Below, one piece after another: positions 6,494 to 15,936 of a DNA stretch of 33,619 bases (position 1 is the first letter of the stretch; every line of letters starts with the position of its first letter). Under the pieces are notes generated by a model. That model made no database searches. It saw only the letters and a program-made list of their open reading frames with translations, and was not told the DNA's origin. The stretch comes from a virus. Both the position numbers and the translations under genes were made by a program. The DNA lies in IMG/VR virus record IMGVR_UViG_3300028706_000024, positions 1 through 33,619 of that record. The stretch is one strand, 5' to 3'.

Positions 6494-9351
6494 TGGGAGT
6501 ATTAAGTTCTGTTGTAGGTTGGGTAACTAAAACAGTTTTAAACATGAATCCAATAGTAGGTTTAGTTATTAGTGTTGCGTTAGCTTGGTTAATGCGACCT
6601 AAAGTTCCTGAAATGCCAGACTTTGGAACTAATGATTTTGATAATTACGAAAAAGGTATCTTATTAAATAAACAATCTAATGACGCAAATATTCCTGTAA
6701 TCTATGGAACAAGAATGATTGGTGGAACTAGAGTCTTTATGGAAACTTCAGGTACAGATAACACCCATTTATATATGGCAATAATTTTATCAGAAGGAGA
6801 AATAAACGATATAACTTCAATTAAAATAGATGATAAAACTGTAACATGGTCAGGCGATCTATCAGATAATACACAAAGAACAGTAGGAAGTGGAGATAGT
6901 AATTTTTATAAAGATTCAGCAAGTTTAATTACAGTAGAACCTCATTATGGAACTGATGGACAATCTGCATCATCATTATTATCAACATTATCTAGTTGGG
7001 GAAGTACACATAAACTATCAGGTCTTTCTTATTTAGCTTTAAAATTTACTTGGAACGCAGACGCATTTACAGGAATACCAAAGGTTCAATCAATAGTACA
7101 AGGAAAAAAAGTTGTTGCTTATAATTCAAGTTCAGTTGCACAAACTGCTACATATTCAGATAATCCAGCTTGGTGTTTATTAGATTATTTAACAAACGAA
7201 AGATATGGAAAAGGTTTAGCAATAGCAAATATTGATATACCAAGTTTTTATACTGCTTCAGGAATTTGTGATACAGATGTTACAGCTTATGGTTCAACTA
7301 CAATAGATGTTATGGATTGTAATGCCATTATAGACACATCAAGTCCTGTTATAGATAATGTTAGAGAATTTTTAAAAGGTTGTAGAGGTTATTTACCTTA
7401 TGTTTCAGGAAAATATAAATTAATTTGTGAAACAACAGGCTCATCATCAATAACAGTTACAGAAGATGATATTATAGGTGGTTATACTTTATCAAGTCCA
7501 ACAAAAAATTCAAAATATAATAGAGTAATTATTTCTTATGTTAATCCAGCAAGAAACTATCAAGTTGATGAAGTACAATTTCCTGAAATAGATGATAGTG
7601 GTTATACCTCAGCAGATAGACACGCAACTATGAAAACTGCTGATGGGGATATATTATTAGAGGGAAGATTTGACATGAAAACATTGACTTCGCCATACCA
7701 AAGTTTGGAGATGGCAGAGGTTATATTAAGAAGATCAAGAGAAGCATTAGGTTTAACAATCAATGTTAGCTTTAGTGCTTATGATGTAGCAATAGGAGAT
7801 ATTTTAGGAGTAACACATTCTAGTTTAGGATTTTCAAACAAACAATTTAGAGTATTAGGAATTAATTTTAATGCAGATTTTACATTAGGTTTAGACTTAA
7901 TGGAACACCAAGACGCACATTATACTTGGGCAACTAAAACACAAGTATCATCAACTCCATCTACTAATTTACCTAACCCTTATACTATCCAACCACCAGC
8001 TAGTGTTACTTTAGATGATGAATTAATTGAATATAATGATGGAACTGTAATTGTAGCTTTAAATGTAACTGTTGGTGCAAGTACAGATAAATTTGTGGAC
8101 TATTACCAAGTGGAATATAAATTAAGTACAGATTCAGATTATATTATTTATGCACAAGGTTCAGGATTAATTCATAGAGTTTTAAATGTTATTGACCAAA
8201 AAATTTATAATGTAAGAGTTAAAGCTGTCAACTCTATGGGTGTATCATCAACTTATGTAACAGCAACTAGAACTATTGTAGGTGCTATTGATCCACCCTC
8301 AGATGTTGATGATTTTGCTTGTAATATTTTAGGACAAGAAGCACATTTAAGCTGGACACAAGTAGCAGATTTAGATTTAGCTTATTATCAAATTAGATAT
8401 TCTTCTGTAACAGATGGAACAGGAGATTGGGCAAACTCTGTATCTTTAGTTGAAAAAGTATCAAGACCAGCAACTTCAATTAATGTACCAGCTAGAGTTG
8501 GAACTTATTTAATTAAAGCAGTAGATAAATTAGGAAACTTTAGTTCTAACGCAACAGGTATTATTTCTAATGTTACATCAATTCAAAATTTTAATGCAAT
8601 AACATCAGTATCAGAACACCCAGATTTTGATGGAACACTAACAAATACAGCAATAGTAGATGATACTTTAAGATTAGATTCATCAGAATTATTTGATTCA
8701 GCTAGTGGAAATTTTGATGCAGAAACAACTAGATTTTTTGATTCAGGTGTTGCTAATGCAGATTTTTATGCAAGTGGTAATTATTTATTTGCAGATGTAG
8801 TTGATATAGGTGCTAAACATACTTGCCGACTTACAGCTAGTTTGAAACAAACTTCATCTGACCCTGATGATTTATTTGATAATAGAAGTGGTAATTTTGA
8901 TTCTGCTTCTGGTGCATTTGATGGAGATACACCATCTAATTCTAACGCACATATTGAGATTGCAACAAGTGATGATAACTCTACATACACAGCTTTTCAG
9001 AACTTTGTTATAGGAAATTACACAGCAAGATATTTTAAATTTAGAGTTATTTTAACTTCAACCGATTTAGCTTCAACTCCTGTTGTAGAAGAAGTGTCAG
9101 TTACAATAGATATGGAAGATAGAATATTTAGTGGAAATGATATAACTTCTGGTGCTGGTGCTAAAACTGTTACATTTACAAACCCTTATAAAACTGATAA
9201 TTATGCAGTTGGAATTACAGGACAAGGAATGGCAACAGGAGATTTCTTTTTAGTAGATACAAAAACTATTAATGGATTTAATGTAACCTTTAAAAATTCA
9301 AGTGGAACATCAGTATCAAAAGTATTTGATTATATTGCAAAAGGGTATTAA
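6493..9351 (+). CDS. Central tail-tip / host-specificity protein (J-like)
   Basis: This is a 952-residue protein. A hydrophobic segment at about 16-36 is followed by NDANIPVIYGTRMIGGTRVF and LSEGEINDITSIKIDD, the signature of lambda J / phage-tail_3 tip proteins. Two fibronectin-III-like domains lie near residues 500-600 and 600-700 (PPASVTLDDE and PPSDVDDFA starts). Further on are two related segments, FDSASGNFDAETTRFFDSG and FDNRSGNFDSASGAFDGD, then a C-terminal beta domain. It forms the tip that contacts the cell. It starts on the previous gene's stop. Confidence 0.85.
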   Translation: MGVLSSVVGWVTKTVLNMNPIVGLVISVALAWLMRPKVPEMPDFGTNDFDNYEKGILLNKQSNDANIPVIYGTRMIGGTRVFMETSGTDNTHLYMAIILSEGEINDITSIKIDDKTVTWSGDLSDNTQRTVGSGDSNFYKDSASLITVEPHYGTDGQSASSLLSTLSSWGSTHKLSGLSYLALKFTWNADAFTGIPKVQSIVQGKKVVAYNSSSVAQTATYSDNPAWCLLDYLTNERYGKGLAIANIDIPSFYTASGICDTDVTAYGSTTIDVMDCNAIIDTSSPVIDNVREFLKGCRGYLPYVSGKYKLICETTGSSSITVTEDDIIGGYTLSSPTKNSKYNRVIISYVNPARNYQVDEVQFPEIDDSGYTSADRHATMKTADGDILLEGRFDMKTLTSPYQSLEMAEVILRRSREALGLTINVSFSAYDVAIGDILGVTHSSLGFSNKQFRVLGINFNADFTLGLDLMEHQDAHYTWATKTQVSSTPSTNLPNPYTIQPPASVTLDDELIEYNDGTVIVALNVTVGASTDKFVDYYQVEYKLSTDSDYIIYAQGSGLIHRVLNVIDQKIYNVRVKAVNSMGVSSTYVTATRTIVGAIDPPSDVDDFACNILGQEAHLSWTQVADLDLAYYQIRYSSVTDGTGDWANSVSLVEKVSRPATSINVPARVGTYLIKAVDKLGNFSSNATGIISNVTSIQNFNAITSVSEHPDFDGTLTNTAIVDDTLRLDSSELFDSASGNFDAETTRFFDSGVANADFYASGNYLFADVVDIGAKHTCRLTASLKQTSSDPDDLFDNRSGNFDSASGAFDGDTPSNSNAHIEIATSDDNSTYTAFQNFVIGNYTARYFKFRVILTSTDLASTPVVEEVSVTIDMEDRIFSGNDITSGAGAKTVTFTNPYKTDNYAVGITGQGMATGDFFLVDTKTINGFNVTFKNSSGTSVSKVFDYIAKGY

Positions 9352-9371
9352 AAGGGATATAAATAAAAATT

Positions 9372-10403
9372 ATGGCACAGCACGATTATAACATAGCTAA
9401 CGATTCATTTCCAACAGTAAGAACAGATATAAATAATGTTTTATCTGCAATAAATACATCTAACTCTGGTACATCAAGACCAAGTGGTGCTGTTGCTGGT
9501 ACGATTTGGCTAGACACTTCTGGTGGTGCAACTGCTCATGTTTTAAAATTTTTTGATGGAACTGATGATATTACTTTAGGAACAATTAATACAACAGCTA
9601 ACACAGTTGATTGGACAGACAGTTCAGTTACTTTTGATATAGTGAATGATACCTCTCCACAACTAGGTGGTCAATTAGATGTTAATGGTAATGCTATTGG
9701 AGATGGTACTTTAGAATTATTAAAATTTTCAGAAACAGGAAGTGCAGTTAATGAATTTACAATCGCAAATGCAGCAACTGGTGCTGGCCCAACTTTATCT
9801 GCAACTGGTACTGATACAAATGTTGATATTAATATAACTCCTAAAGGAACAGGAGATGTCGTTCTTGCTGGAGATACAGCTAAAGTAGGAGATAGTGGTG
9901 CGGCAGCAACTCTAACTTCAAATGGTGCTGGAACTTTAACAGTAACAACAGGTGGAGCAAACGATTTAATTTTAAATACAAATAGTGGAACTAACTCTGG
10001 AACAATTCAAATTACAGATGGAGCAAATGGAGCAATAGATTTTACAACAAATGGAACAGGAGCAATTAAATTTAATGATATGGCTTATGTTCCACAACAA
10101 GCAATTACATCATCATCAAATGCAGTAGCATGGGACGCACAAGCAAAATCAAACGCAGTACATATCACTACGGAGAACACTACATTTTCTGCACCAAGTA
10201 ATGGAGTAGAGGGTGCTTTTATTTGTTTAGAAATTAATTATAACGGAGCGCACACTATTGCTTGGAACACAGTATTTGAATTTGCGGCAAGTACAGAACC
10301 TACTACAACAGACACAGATGCAAAAACTGACATTTTTGTCTTTAGATACAATGGAGCAATTTGGCAAGAAGTTGGTAGAACATTAAATTTAAGTGAAAGT
10401 TAA
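9372..10403 (+). CDS. Tail fibre-like protein
   Basis: This is a 343-residue protein directly after the J-like gene. The N-terminus (HDYNIANDSFPTVRTDINNVLSAI, then PSGAVAGTIWLDTSGG) is a common start of marine-phage fibre proteins and probably anchors to the tip. The middle is a Gly/Thr/Asn-rich repeat region (TPKGTGDVVLAGDTAKVGD and similar), suggesting a trimeric beta-fibre. The C-terminus (about 255-343) is a compact head domain. There are no charged clusters or signal peptide. Its receptor is unknown. Confidence 0.75.
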   Translation: MAQHDYNIANDSFPTVRTDINNVLSAINTSNSGTSRPSGAVAGTIWLDTSGGATAHVLKFFDGTDDITLGTINTTANTVDWTDSSVTFDIVNDTSPQLGGQLDVNGNAIGDGTLELLKFSETGSAVNEFTIANAATGAGPTLSATGTDTNVDINITPKGTGDVVLAGDTAKVGDSGAAATLTSNGAGTLTVTTGGANDLILNTNSGTNSGTIQITDGANGAIDFTTNGTGAIKFNDMAYVPQQAITSSSNAVAWDAQAKSNAVHITTENTTFSAPSNGVEGAFICLEINYNGAHTIAWNTVFEFAASTEPTTTDTDAKTDIFVFRYNGAIWQEVGRTLNLSES

Positions 10404-10406
10404 AAT

Positions 10407-11033
10407 ATGTGGGCATTAATAGAAGATAACACAATAGTAAAAACAATTAATAATCCAAAAGGAATGGTTATTGGAGATACTCGTTATTCAAGAAATATAT
10501 TTTCTTTTAGATGGAGTAACGCAGAAAGAGAAGCCATTGGAATTTATGAAATTGTAATTGATAATTCAAACAAACGAGATGAAGAATATTACAATAATAC
10601 AAATCAATCTTTTAATTATGCAGATGGAGTAGCAACAGCAAGTTTTGGAAGTGCAACAGCAAAACTATTAGAAGATAGAAATGAAGTTGATGAAGCTGGA
10701 GAACCTTTATTAGATGATAATGGAGATCAAGTTGTTACTAAAGGTTTAAAATCTCAAAAGAAAGATATTATAAAACAACAAGCAAGTGGATTATTAACTC
10801 CGACAGATTGGTATATTTTAAAAGCAACTGATGTAGAAAGTTATTCAGTACCAAGTGCTGTTACAACTTTTAGATCAAACGTAAGAACAAAATCAAATAC
10901 AATGGAAACTGCTATTAATAACGCAAGTGATGTAGATGCTTTAGCAACTTTATATCAATATGTTAATACAGGCACAGAAGAAAATCCTGTTATGGAAAGA
11001 CCATTAGGCGAGTTTCCAACATTGGAGATTTAA
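10407..11033 (+). CDS. Tail fibre-associated protein
   Basis: This is a 208-residue protein. It starts MWALIEDNTIVKTINNPKGMVIGD, like many small fibre-associated proteins with an N-terminal beta hairpin. It has an acidic middle (EVDEAGEPLLDDNGDQ) and a helical C-terminus beginning DWYILKATDVESYSVPSAV. This helical end resembles fibre-assembly (Tfa-like) proteins. It sits between a fibre gene and an adhesin gene and overlaps the next ATG by one base. It could be a chaperone or a structural part of the fibre. Confidence 0.6.
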   Translation: MWALIEDNTIVKTINNPKGMVIGDTRYSRNIFSFRWSNAEREAIGIYEIVIDNSNKRDEEYYNNTNQSFNYADGVATASFGSATAKLLEDRNEVDEAGEPLLDDNGDQVVTKGLKSQKKDIIKQQASGLLTPTDWYILKATDVESYSVPSAVTTFRSNVRTKSNTMETAINNASDVDALATLYQYVNTGTEENPVMERPLGEFPTLEI

Positions 11034-12508
11034 TGTTACCCACAATAGCAACAGGAAATGTATCTTCATCTTTAGGTGGTGGTTATGAAGTAGCCAACTC
11101 ATGTAGGTTTAATGATGGCGATAGTGCTTATATGCACAAGACACCTGGAAGTGCTGGAAATAGAAGAACATTTACATTTAGTTGTTGGATAAAAAGAGGT
11201 GTTTTAGGAATACAGACATTTTTTTCATCTTATAATGCTGATGATGCTACAAGACCAGATGGTATAAGATTCTCAGCAGATGATAGATTATATGTTAATT
11301 TTAGAAATACTGAAGATGCCATTGTATCGACAGCAAGATTATTTAGAGATGTTTCAGCTTGGTATCATATCTGCGTTGCTGTAGATACAACACAAGGCGT
11401 TGCCGCTAATAGAGTTAAAATCTATATTAATGGTGGTAGTGTTGAAACTTCTTTAACAGGCGATGGTGCAGTTGATAGTGCATCTTATATGGCTCAAAAC
11501 TTTGAGTGTGGTGGTTTTAATAGAGATAGCAAACATCAAATTGGTTCAAGAGCAATAGGTACACCAACTTTATATTTTGATGGTTACATGGCAGAAGTTT
11601 GCTTTATAGATGGATCAGCTTTAACACCAACTTCCTTTGGAGAATTTGATGAAGATAGTCCGACAATTTGGAAACCGAAAGATGTATCAGGATTAACATT
11701 TGGTACGAATGGATTTTATTTAGATTTTGAAGATAGTGCTAATTTAGGCAACGATGCAAATGGTGGAACAGATTTAACAGAAGTTAATCTAGCCGCAACA
11801 GATCAAGCTACAGATACACCGACTAATAATTTTGCAACATTAAATCCTTTAGGTATGCCAAGTACAAACACAACTTTTTCAGAAGGTAATCTTACTGTTA
11901 ATGTAGCCTCTGGTTCAAGTTTTTTTAGTATTCCAACAATCGGTGTATCAAGTGGCAAATGGTATGTTGAAGGAAAATTAGTAACAGGAACAGTAGATGG
12001 TGGACTTACTTATTCTGATTATGGATTTGCTGATAGATCAGATAGTGCTGGACAATCCTTATATAGTAGTTCTGCTAGAGTTTTTTGGTTATCAGCTTGG
12101 GATTCGAAAATAAATTATAGAACTGGTGGATCAACAACTGCTGGATTACAAACTGGTAAAACTGGGTTATCTCAAGGAGATTTTTTTCAATTATATTTAG
12201 ATATGGATAATGAATTAATGTATTGGGGTAGGAATGGTTCAGTAACAAACTCAACAGGAATATCTTTTAATGGAAAAGAAAGTTTAACTGGAGAATATTT
12301 TTTTGCTTTTGGAGATCAATTTACTTCTGGAACATATAAATACTCAACTAATTTTGGACAAGGTTCTATTGATGGTGCAGCAGTAACAGCTTATAGTGAC
12401 GCAAATGGATATGGTAGTTTTAAATATAATCCTACAGTTACAACAGATGAAGGTAGTAAAGATTTCTTGGCACTTTGTACAAAAAATTTAGGAGCATATG
12501 GAGGTTAA
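11033..12508 (+). CDS. Adhesin with LamG-like and SPRY-like domains
   Basis: This is a 491-residue protein. Residues about 20-220 form a concanavalin/LamG-like domain (RTFTFSCWIKRG, WYHICVAVDT, RVKIYINGG, FDGYMAEVCFIDG). A linker leads to a second beta domain from about 290 (SGKWYVEGKLVTG, YGFADRSD, YLDMDNELMYWGRNG, YFFAFGDQ) that resembles B30.2/SPRY folds. Both domain types bind glycans or proteins, so a receptor-binding role is likely. No signal peptide is present, as expected for a virion protein. The start follows the previous stop closely and lacks a clear ribosome site. Confidence 0.72.
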   Translation: MLPTIATGNVSSSLGGGYEVANSCRFNDGDSAYMHKTPGSAGNRRTFTFSCWIKRGVLGIQTFFSSYNADDATRPDGIRFSADDRLYVNFRNTEDAIVSTARLFRDVSAWYHICVAVDTTQGVAANRVKIYINGGSVETSLTGDGAVDSASYMAQNFECGGFNRDSKHQIGSRAIGTPTLYFDGYMAEVCFIDGSALTPTSFGEFDEDSPTIWKPKDVSGLTFGTNGFYLDFEDSANLGNDANGGTDLTEVNLAATDQATDTPTNNFATLNPLGMPSTNTTFSEGNLTVNVASGSSFFSIPTIGVSSGKWYVEGKLVTGTVDGGLTYSDYGFADRSDSAGQSLYSSSARVFWLSAWDSKINYRTGGSTTAGLQTGKTGLSQGDFFQLYLDMDNELMYWGRNGSVTNSTGISFNGKESLTGEYFFAFGDQFTSGTYKYSTNFGQGSIDGAAVTAYSDANGYGSFKYNPTVTTDEGSKDFLALCTKNLGAYGG

Positions 12509-13543
12509 ATGGCAGTTTATACAACAATAGACGATCCAGGATTATATTTTAATACTAAACTTTATAATGGAACAGGTAGTTCTAATGCTATTACAGGTGT
12601 TGGATTTCAACCAGATTTTACATGGATTAAAAGACGAAACGTTGCAACAGCTCATCATTTACACAATGCAATATCTGGTGCTACAAAAGTTTTAAATTCT
12701 AATACTGTTAATGCTGAAAGCACAGACGCACAAAAACTTTCTTCATTTGATAGTGATGGATTTACAGTAGGTACAAATGGAGATGCAAATAATTCTTCTG
12801 GTACTTTCGCATCATGGAACTGGAAAGCAAATGGTGCAGGTTCAGCTAATACAGATGGTACTATAAGTTCTACAGTTTCAGTTAATACTACAAGTGGATT
12901 TAGTATTGTGTCTTATACAGGAACAGGAAGTGCAGCAACAGTAGGTCATGGCTTAGGGTCTGCACCATCAGTAATTTTTTATAAAAACAGAAGTGAATCA
13001 CAGAATTGGAGAGTGGTTACAACTGCAATAGATGGAAGTTTAGACAATTTATTTTTAAATACAACTGATGCAAAAAGTGATGACAGCATAACAGTTCCAT
13101 CAAGCACAGTTTTTACTATAGATGGATCAACTCAAACAAATAAAAGTTCACAAAATATTATTGCCTACTGCTTCGCAGAAAAAAAAGGCTTCAGTTCTAT
13201 GGGTTCTTACATTGGAAATGGAAATGCTGATGGAACATTTATTTATACAGGATTTAAACCAGCATTTTTTTTAGGTAAAAGAACTAACTCAACAGGAGAA
13301 TGGTTTTTACTTGATAATAGAAGAAGTAATTCATTTAATCCACAAGACAGAATATTAGAGCCAAATAGCAATTCAGCAGATATTTCAGGAGCAAGTTATA
13401 AGTATGATTTTGTCAGTAATGGAATTAAAATTAGAACAACATCAGGTGCATATGGAAATGGAAATGGAGATACCTTTATCTACATGGCTTTCGCTGAACA
13501 ACCATTCACAACATCAACTGGTGTACCAGCTACTGCGAGATAA
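12509..13543 (+). CDS. Receptor-binding adhesin with three related repeats
   Basis: This is a 344-residue protein starting at the base after the previous stop. Three related units can be seen at residues about 16-108, 131-225 and 229-333. They share openings like TGVGFQPDFTWIKRRN, GLGSAPSVIFYKN and YTGFKPAFFLGKR, and closings like FASWNWKANG, IIAYCFAEKKG and FIYMAFAEQPF. This repeat is common at the end of marine-phage tail modules (DUF7483-like, named from memory). It is probably the outermost host-binding part. Confidence 0.7.
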   Translation: MAVYTTIDDPGLYFNTKLYNGTGSSNAITGVGFQPDFTWIKRRNVATAHHLHNAISGATKVLNSNTVNAESTDAQKLSSFDSDGFTVGTNGDANNSSGTFASWNWKANGAGSANTDGTISSTVSVNTTSGFSIVSYTGTGSAATVGHGLGSAPSVIFYKNRSESQNWRVVTTAIDGSLDNLFLNTTDAKSDDSITVPSSTVFTIDGSTQTNKSSQNIIAYCFAEKKGFSSMGSYIGNGNADGTFIYTGFKPAFFLGKRTNSTGEWFLLDNRRSNSFNPQDRILEPNSNSADISGASYKYDFVSNGIKIRTTSGAYGNGNGDTFIYMAFAEQPFTTSTGVPATAR

Positions 13544-13561
13544 TCAACATAGGAGATAGTT

Positions 13562-14044
13562 ATGCAACTTTCAAAAAATTTTTCTTTAGAGGAGATGGAA
13601 AAATCAAGTACAGGAATTAGACTCGGTATAAAAAATAAAGCTGGTAGTGGAGAGATTAAAAATCTAGGAGATATTTGTCATGAAATATTAGAAAAATGTC
13701 GTGCTAAATTTGATGATAAAGCTGTTACGATTACTAGCGGATTTAGGTCAGAAGAATTATGTGAAGCAATAGGTTCAAAAAAAACATCACAACACGCAAA
13801 AGGAGAAGCAGTAGATTTTGAAATAGCTGGTGTATCTAATCTTGAAGTAGCTTTATGGATTCAAAACCATTGTGATTTTGACCAATTAATTTTAGAGTAT
13901 TATACAGGCGAAGCAAATAGTGGTTGGATTCATGTTTCATATTCAGAGGGTTCTAATAGAAAACAAGTATTAACATTTGATGGAAAATCATATACTAATG
14001 GATTACCAGATACTAAATGGTCTGGTGGAAAGTTAAGAAATTAA
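13562..14044 (+). CDS. Endolysin, M15-family peptidase
   Basis: This is a 160-residue, one-domain peptidoglycan peptidase. The zinc site is visible: SQHAKGEAVD gives H78 and D85, and the third ligand is H124 in WIHVS; E112 in LILEYY is the likely catalytic base. SGFRS at 59-63 is the conserved substrate loop. Family members cut D-Ala or L-Ala/D-Glu bonds of the stem peptide. There is no signal peptide, so it needs a holin for release; two candidates follow downstream. AGGAGA at 13551-13556 supports the start. Confidence 0.9.
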   Translation: MQLSKNFSLEEMEKSSTGIRLGIKNKAGSGEIKNLGDICHEILEKCRAKFDDKAVTITSGFRSEELCEAIGSKKTSQHAKGEAVDFEIAGVSNLEVALWIQNHCDFDQLILEYYTGEANSGWIHVSYSEGSNRKQVLTFDGKSYTNGLPDTKWSGGKLRN

Positions 14045-14056
14045 AATGAAAAACAA

Positions 14057-14248
14057 ATGAGCAAAACAGCTTTACAAAAAATAGAATCACACGAAAAGCT
14101 ATGTCGTATCATGCAGAAATTAACCCATCAAAAAATTAGTCTTATAGAAGAAAGAGTTAAGAGATTAGAAAAGATTTTACTAATCTGCACAGGCTCATTA
14201 ATAAGTGCTATGGGTTATGTAATAGTAACTTTGCTTGATAAAGTCTAA
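14057..14248 (+). CDS. Small membrane protein, XhlA-like holin candidate
   Basis: This is a 63-residue protein. An amphipathic, coiled-coil N-terminal part (residues 1-38, ending IEERVKRLEKI) leads into one C-terminal membrane segment (LLICTGSLISAMGYVIVTLL) and a short basic end. This is the layout of XhlA-type holin or holin-accessory proteins, and it directly follows the endolysin. The ribosome site is weak. It could instead anchor or regulate a different holin such as the product of 15322. Confidence 0.55.
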   Translation: MSKTALQKIESHEKLCRIMQKLTHQKISLIEERVKRLEKILLICTGSLISAMGYVIVTLLDKV

Positions 14249-14289
14249 ACCTTTACAAACACTTAAAAATAAGTACAAGTATTAATTGT

Positions 14290-14991
14290 ATGAGTCATAA
14301 GAGAATACTTATTATATCTGATATGCACATTCCATATCATCACAAAGACGCAATCAAATTTTTAAAAGAAATAAAAAAAGAATTTAAACCTGATACAGTT
14401 GTTAATATTGGAGATAGCTTAGACTTTCATGCGATCTCAATGCACGATAGTAACCCTGATCTATATTCTGCTGGACACGAATTAAAAGAAGCTAGAAAAT
14501 ATATAAAAGAATTAGAAGATATATTTCCAGAAGTTACAGAAGTAGATTCAAACCACTCTAGTCTAGTTTATAGACGAGCATTAAAGTATGGAATGAGTAA
14601 AGAATTTTTAAGAGATTATGGAGATTTTCTAGGAACTAAAAAATGGAAGTGGATAGATGATTTAACACTTACTATGGCCAATGGTCAAAGATGTTTTTTT
14701 ACACATGGAAGATCAGCAGATGTATTAAAAACAAGTCAAGCTATGGGAATGAGTTGTGTTCAAGGTCATTATCATACTAAGTTTGTTATTAGTTGGTGGG
14801 CGAACCCAGATAACCTATTTTTTGGAATGAACGTAGGTTGTTTAATTAATCAAAAGAGCATGGCTTTTGCTTATGCTAAAAATTTTAAGACTAGGTTTAT
14901 CATAGGTTGTGCAGTTATACTAAATGGTATTCCAAGACTACTCCCTATGGTTTTAGACAATAAAGGTAAGTGGATAGGCAAAATTGTTTAA
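14290..14991 (+). CDS. Calcineurin-like metallophosphoesterase
   Basis: This is a 233-residue protein with the metallophosphatase motifs in order: D11-x-H13 (SDMH), G41-D42 (NIGDSLDFH), N88-H89 (DSNHSS), H139 (THG) and GHYH with H160 and H162. Two metal ions are bound by these residues in the family, which cleaves phosphoesters of nucleotides, nucleic acids or proteins. The substrate is not evident. It lies between lysis genes and the DUF3310 gene, an odd place, and overlaps the next gene by eight bases. Confidence 0.82.
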   Translation: MSHKRILIISDMHIPYHHKDAIKFLKEIKKEFKPDTVVNIGDSLDFHAISMHDSNPDLYSAGHELKEARKYIKELEDIFPEVTEVDSNHSSLVYRRALKYGMSKEFLRDYGDFLGTKKWKWIDDLTLTMANGQRCFFTHGRSADVLKTSQAMGMSCVQGHYHTKFVISWWANPDNLFFGMNVGCLINQKSMAFAYAKNFKTRFIIGCAVILNGIPRLLPMVLDNKGKWIGKIV

Positions 14992-15226
14992 GTTAAAGCC
15001 ACAGAGAGCCACAGAGAAAGCTACTGACAAGCAAATAGGTGGTACACACTACAAACAATATAAGATACAGCCTATTGAGTTTATAGTAGCAAATAAACTT
15101 GATTTCATACAAGGTAATATTGTAAAATACGCACTCCGAAAAAAAGATGGAGAAAACCCTGATGAGAAGTGGAATAAGATAATTCACTACTGCGAACTCG
15201 CAAAAGAGTTGCAAAATAAAAAATAA
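14984..15226 (+). CDS. DUF3310 (SaV-like) protein, TTG start
   Basis: This is an 80-residue protein with the DUF3310 signature IGGTHYKQYKIQPIEFI, LDFIQGNIVKYALR and the C-terminal helix IIHYCELAKEL. The family is widespread in phages and its biochemical role is unsettled. An in-frame TAG at 14975 leaves TTG at 14984 as the only usable start; AGG at 14976-14978 is five bases upstream. The gene overlaps the phosphoesterase, so they are probably translated together. Confidence 0.82.
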   Translation: MFKLKPQRATEKATDKQIGGTHYKQYKIQPIEFIVANKLDFIQGNIVKYALRKKDGENPDEKWNKIIHYCELAKELQNKK

Positions 15227-15242
15227 GGAATATTAGAAATGA

Positions 15243-15320
15243 ATGAACTTCACTTATTTAATTTATTCAATTCTTATGGTATATTGGACAGTAATAATAT
15301 TCGTAACAGGAAGTATATAA
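15243..15320 (+). CDS. 25-residue hydrophobic peptide (possible)
   Basis: A short frame encodes an almost wholly hydrophobic peptide (FTYLIYSILMVYWTVIIFVTG) that would span the membrane once. It ends one base before the ATG of the holin-like gene at 15322. A competing frame from ATG 15239 encodes 30 unremarkable residues to 15331. The ribosome site (AAGGA at 15225-15229) is 13 bases away, which weakens the case. Confidence 0.3.
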   Translation: MNFTYLIYSILMVYWTVIIFVTGSI

Positions 15321-15321
15321 T

Positions 15322-15687
15322 ATGTGGTTAGCTTTATTAAAAAATCCTCTGACAAAAATGGTGTTCAACAAGGCTACCGAACATTTTAAACATAAAGCAG
15401 AAAAAGTTAAGACTATTAGACAAGCTGAAATAGAGGCCTGTAAAGAAGTTGATGTTCAAAGAATTAAATCACAAGATAAATCATTTAAAGATGAGATATT
15501 ATTAATTTGGCTTGTAGGAATGTTGACTACTGGGTTTTTTGAAAGCACAAGAGATAACTTTAGAGCATGGGTAGAGATTATTAATGATTTACCTGATTCA
15601 GTATGGTACTTGTTAATTATAGTATTCACAGCAACATTCTCAACTAAAATGACAGATAAGGTTTTAAACCGAAACAAAAAGAAGTAA
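15322..15687 (+). CDS. Holin-like membrane protein
   Basis: This is a 121-residue protein. A charged helical N-terminus (residues 14-55, HKAEKVKTIRQAEIEA) is followed by SFKDEILLIWLVGMLTTGFF as membrane segment 1 (58-73), a loop with WVEIINDLPDSVWY, membrane segment 2 (94-107) and a basic tail. This resembles the holin group of phages and gene transfer agents with KDE before the first segment and a Trp/Pro loop before the second. It lies 1.3 kb past the endolysin. It is a better holin candidate than the product of 14057, though both may act. Confidence 0.6.
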   Translation: MWLALLKNPLTKMVFNKATEHFKHKAEKVKTIRQAEIEACKEVDVQRIKSQDKSFKDEILLIWLVGMLTTGFFESTRDNFRAWVEIINDLPDSVWYLLIIVFTATFSTKMTDKVLNRNKKK

Positions 15688-15695
15688 TATGTCTA

Positions 15696-15935
15696 ATGGA
15701 CATAGACGCAGTAATTATAGATGTAGAATTTAGATTAGAAATTTCTCAAAATCCATATGGGGGTCATTTTTGTTCTTTTCGATTTATAGATGTTGTACCT
15801 AATAAGACTAAATTAAATAGAATGATTTCTGATATAAAAAAGAACCCAGAAGTAGAACTTATAGATTATAACTATACAGAAACTCCCATCACATCTAAAA
15901 CTAGTTTAAAATATTTTGAAATTACTAGACATTAA
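15696..15935 (+). CDS. Unknown small protein, last rightward gene
   Basis: This is a 79-residue protein with alternating beta and polar segments (DAVIIDVEFRLEISQ, GGHFCSFRFIDVV) and no membrane segment. No family is recognised. It is the last gene on the plus strand before the convergent junction. The ATG at 15696 lies inside a very short out-of-frame ORF (15689-15733), so the start is slightly uncertain. Confidence 0.5.
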   Translation: MDIDAVIIDVEFRLEISQNPYGGHFCSFRFIDVVPNKTKLNRMISDIKKNPEVELIDYNYTETPITSKTSLKYFEITRH

Positions 15936-15936
15936 A

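Noticed and set aside
14975-15226. Frameshift or sequencing error at the DUF3310 start
   Set aside because: A TTG start with an AGG site five bases upstream explains the frame without an error.
15226-15330. Possible tRNA or attachment site near the DUF3310 gene
   Set aside because: No cloverleaf, no CCA-type end and no repeat pair was found here or elsewhere; no CRISPR-like repeats either.
15239-15331. 30-codon frame before the holin-like gene
   Set aside because: No recognisable features and it overlaps the next start; the 25-codon hydrophobic frame fits the site a little better.
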